NCBI GenBank assembly: GCA_028701945.1
Contig: JAQVPT010000206.1
Span: 1 to 6,650, forward strand
Source: Bacteroidales bacterium
GTDB taxonomy: Bacteria > Bacteroidota > Bacteroidia > Bacteroidales > ML635J-15
Length of the DNA: 6,650 nt
Reading direction: 5' to 3'
A program made the position numbers and the translations under genes. Shown one piece after another: positions 5,987 to 6,650 of the stretch; position 1 is the first letter of the stretch, and the number at the start of each line of letters is the position of its first letter. The notes under the pieces are model-generated. The model worked only from the letters and a program-made list of their open reading frames with translations. It was not told the origin of the DNA and did no database searches.

Positions 5987-6650
5987 ATGAGAACATTAAA
6001 TACAAAGAATGAACTTCAAATTGAAGTCCTTAGCCCATTGCATGTTGGGGCTGGTGCCGAAAAAGATTGGGTTAAGGGTAGCGATTTTATTGAGGACGAG
6101 GGGAAAGTTAAGATACTCAATCTGAAAAAGATGAGCCAGTTTGTAAATATTTCTGATTTAACAGACGCTTTAATTAAAAAGGATAGTCAGACATTAATAA
6201 GCAAACTTGCAAATAATCTTTCTAAGTGTATTGATAAAGAATTTGATTGTAATTATACAGGAACAAACGATATTAAAACATTTATCAAAAATGGATTAAG
6301 CAATAAACCGATTGTTCCAGGAAGTTCAATTAAAGGTGCTTTACGATCTGTTTTAGTTGATTATTTGCTTGATGGATCTAAAAGGTTAAATGAAAAGGAA
6401 CTCTTCGGAACGCCAAGTGATGGCGATGAGTTTATGCGGTTTATTAAAGTTTCTGATGCTGCATTTGAGAACACTAAATTGGTAAACACCAAGGTGTTTA
6501 ATTTAAAAAGCACTACAGAGGGCGGATGGAAATTTAGTGGAGGAAAAAATAGTAGAACAAATACTCAATTCCAGTCGGACGGCTTTAATACTTTTTATGA
6601 AGTAATTGAACCAAATGAAAAATCAAGTTTGAGCATAAGTATAGCAGATA
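5987..6650 (+). CDS. csm5: Type III-A CRISPR-Cas RAMP protein Csm5, N-terminal part (cut by window edge)
   Basis: An open frame starts at the ATG at 5987, 8 bp after csm4, and runs without a stop to the window end, giving 221 codons. It begins MRTLNTKNELQIEVLSPLHV and continues GAGAEKDW, the L-H-x-G-x-G opening of Csm5. It also carries PIVPGSSIKGALRSVL (from about residue 108), the RAMP helix shared with Csm3, then ELFGTPSDGDEFMRFIKVSD, whose FG...D..M..I.VSD pattern is characteristic of Csm5. In the complex, Csm5 caps the 3' end of the crRNA and is needed for crRNA maturation, where it recruits housekeeping nucleases. The glycine-rich C-terminal loop must lie beyond the window. Nothing in the visible part looks broken. 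Csm3 is excluded by the long insertion between the first motif and the PGSSIKG helix and by csm3 being present already. Confidence 0.93.
   Translation, partial: MRTLNTKNELQIEVLSPLHVGAGAEKDWVKGSDFIEDEGKVKILNLKKMSQFVNISDLTDALIKKDSQTLISKLANNLSKCIDKEFDCNYTGTNDIKTFIKNGLSNKPIVPGSSIKGALRSVLVDYLLDGSKRLNEKELFGTPSDGDEFMRFIKVSDAAFENTKLVNTKVFNLKSTTEGGWKFSGGKNSRTNTQFQSDGFNTFYEVIEPNEKSSLSISIAD
6483..6500. repeat. Short inverted repeat inside csm5
   Basis: TAAACACC and GGTGTTTA form perfect 8-base arms around a 2-base centre. The sequence is inside the csm5 frame, where it encodes part of LVNTKVFN. The loop is too tight for an ordinary RNA hairpin with all pairs formed, and no run of T follows. It is recorded only as a sequence feature; chance is the likeliest explanation. 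Confidence 0.3.

Noticed and set aside
6483..6500. Inverted repeat in csm5 as a terminator or operator
   Set aside because: It lies inside a conserved coding frame, has a 2-base centre and no following T run.

Overview
The window is a stretch of a type III-A (Csm) CRISPR-Cas interference operon. All genes lie on the + strand and are packed end to end. It opens inside the last codons of a Cas6-type crRNA endonuclease gene and closes inside csm5. The DNA is strongly AT-rich, every visible stop codon is TAA, and no start has a clear Shine-Dalgarno sequence; starts are preceded by plain A/T-rich DNA. With the family character of the proteins, this suggests a member of the Bacteroidota. That assignment is inferred from style, not from a marker gene.

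Layout: cas6 3' end (1-150); cas10/csm1 (140-2782) with an intact HD nuclease motif and an intact GGDD cyclase motif; a DUF1016/YhcG-type PD-(D/E)XK nuclease gene (2775-3905); csm2 (3910-4317); csm3 (4334-4993); csm4 (4983-5978); csm5, cut by the window edge (5987-6650). No gap between genes exceeds 16 bp. No CRISPR array, adaptation gene (cas1/cas2), RNA gene, insertion sequence or terminator is visible.

How the genes work together (family knowledge): Cas6 cuts pre-crRNA. Csm1-Csm5 assemble on the crRNA, with Csm3 as the cleaving backbone, Csm2 as the small subunit, Csm4 at the 5' handle next to Cas10, and Csm5 at the 3' end. Binding target RNA switches on Cas10, which cuts single-stranded DNA through its HD domain and makes cyclic oligoadenylates through its GGDD palm.

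The unusual element is the DUF1016-type nuclease gene, set precisely between cas10 and csm2 and overlapping the end of cas10. It is not a standard Csm subunit. It shows no recognisable CARF or SAVED sensor that would make it an ordinary cyclic-oligoadenylate effector. It also carries an in-frame 15-residue direct repeat in a region that looks like an insertion. It is the best candidate in the window for an undescribed accessory activity of a type III system.
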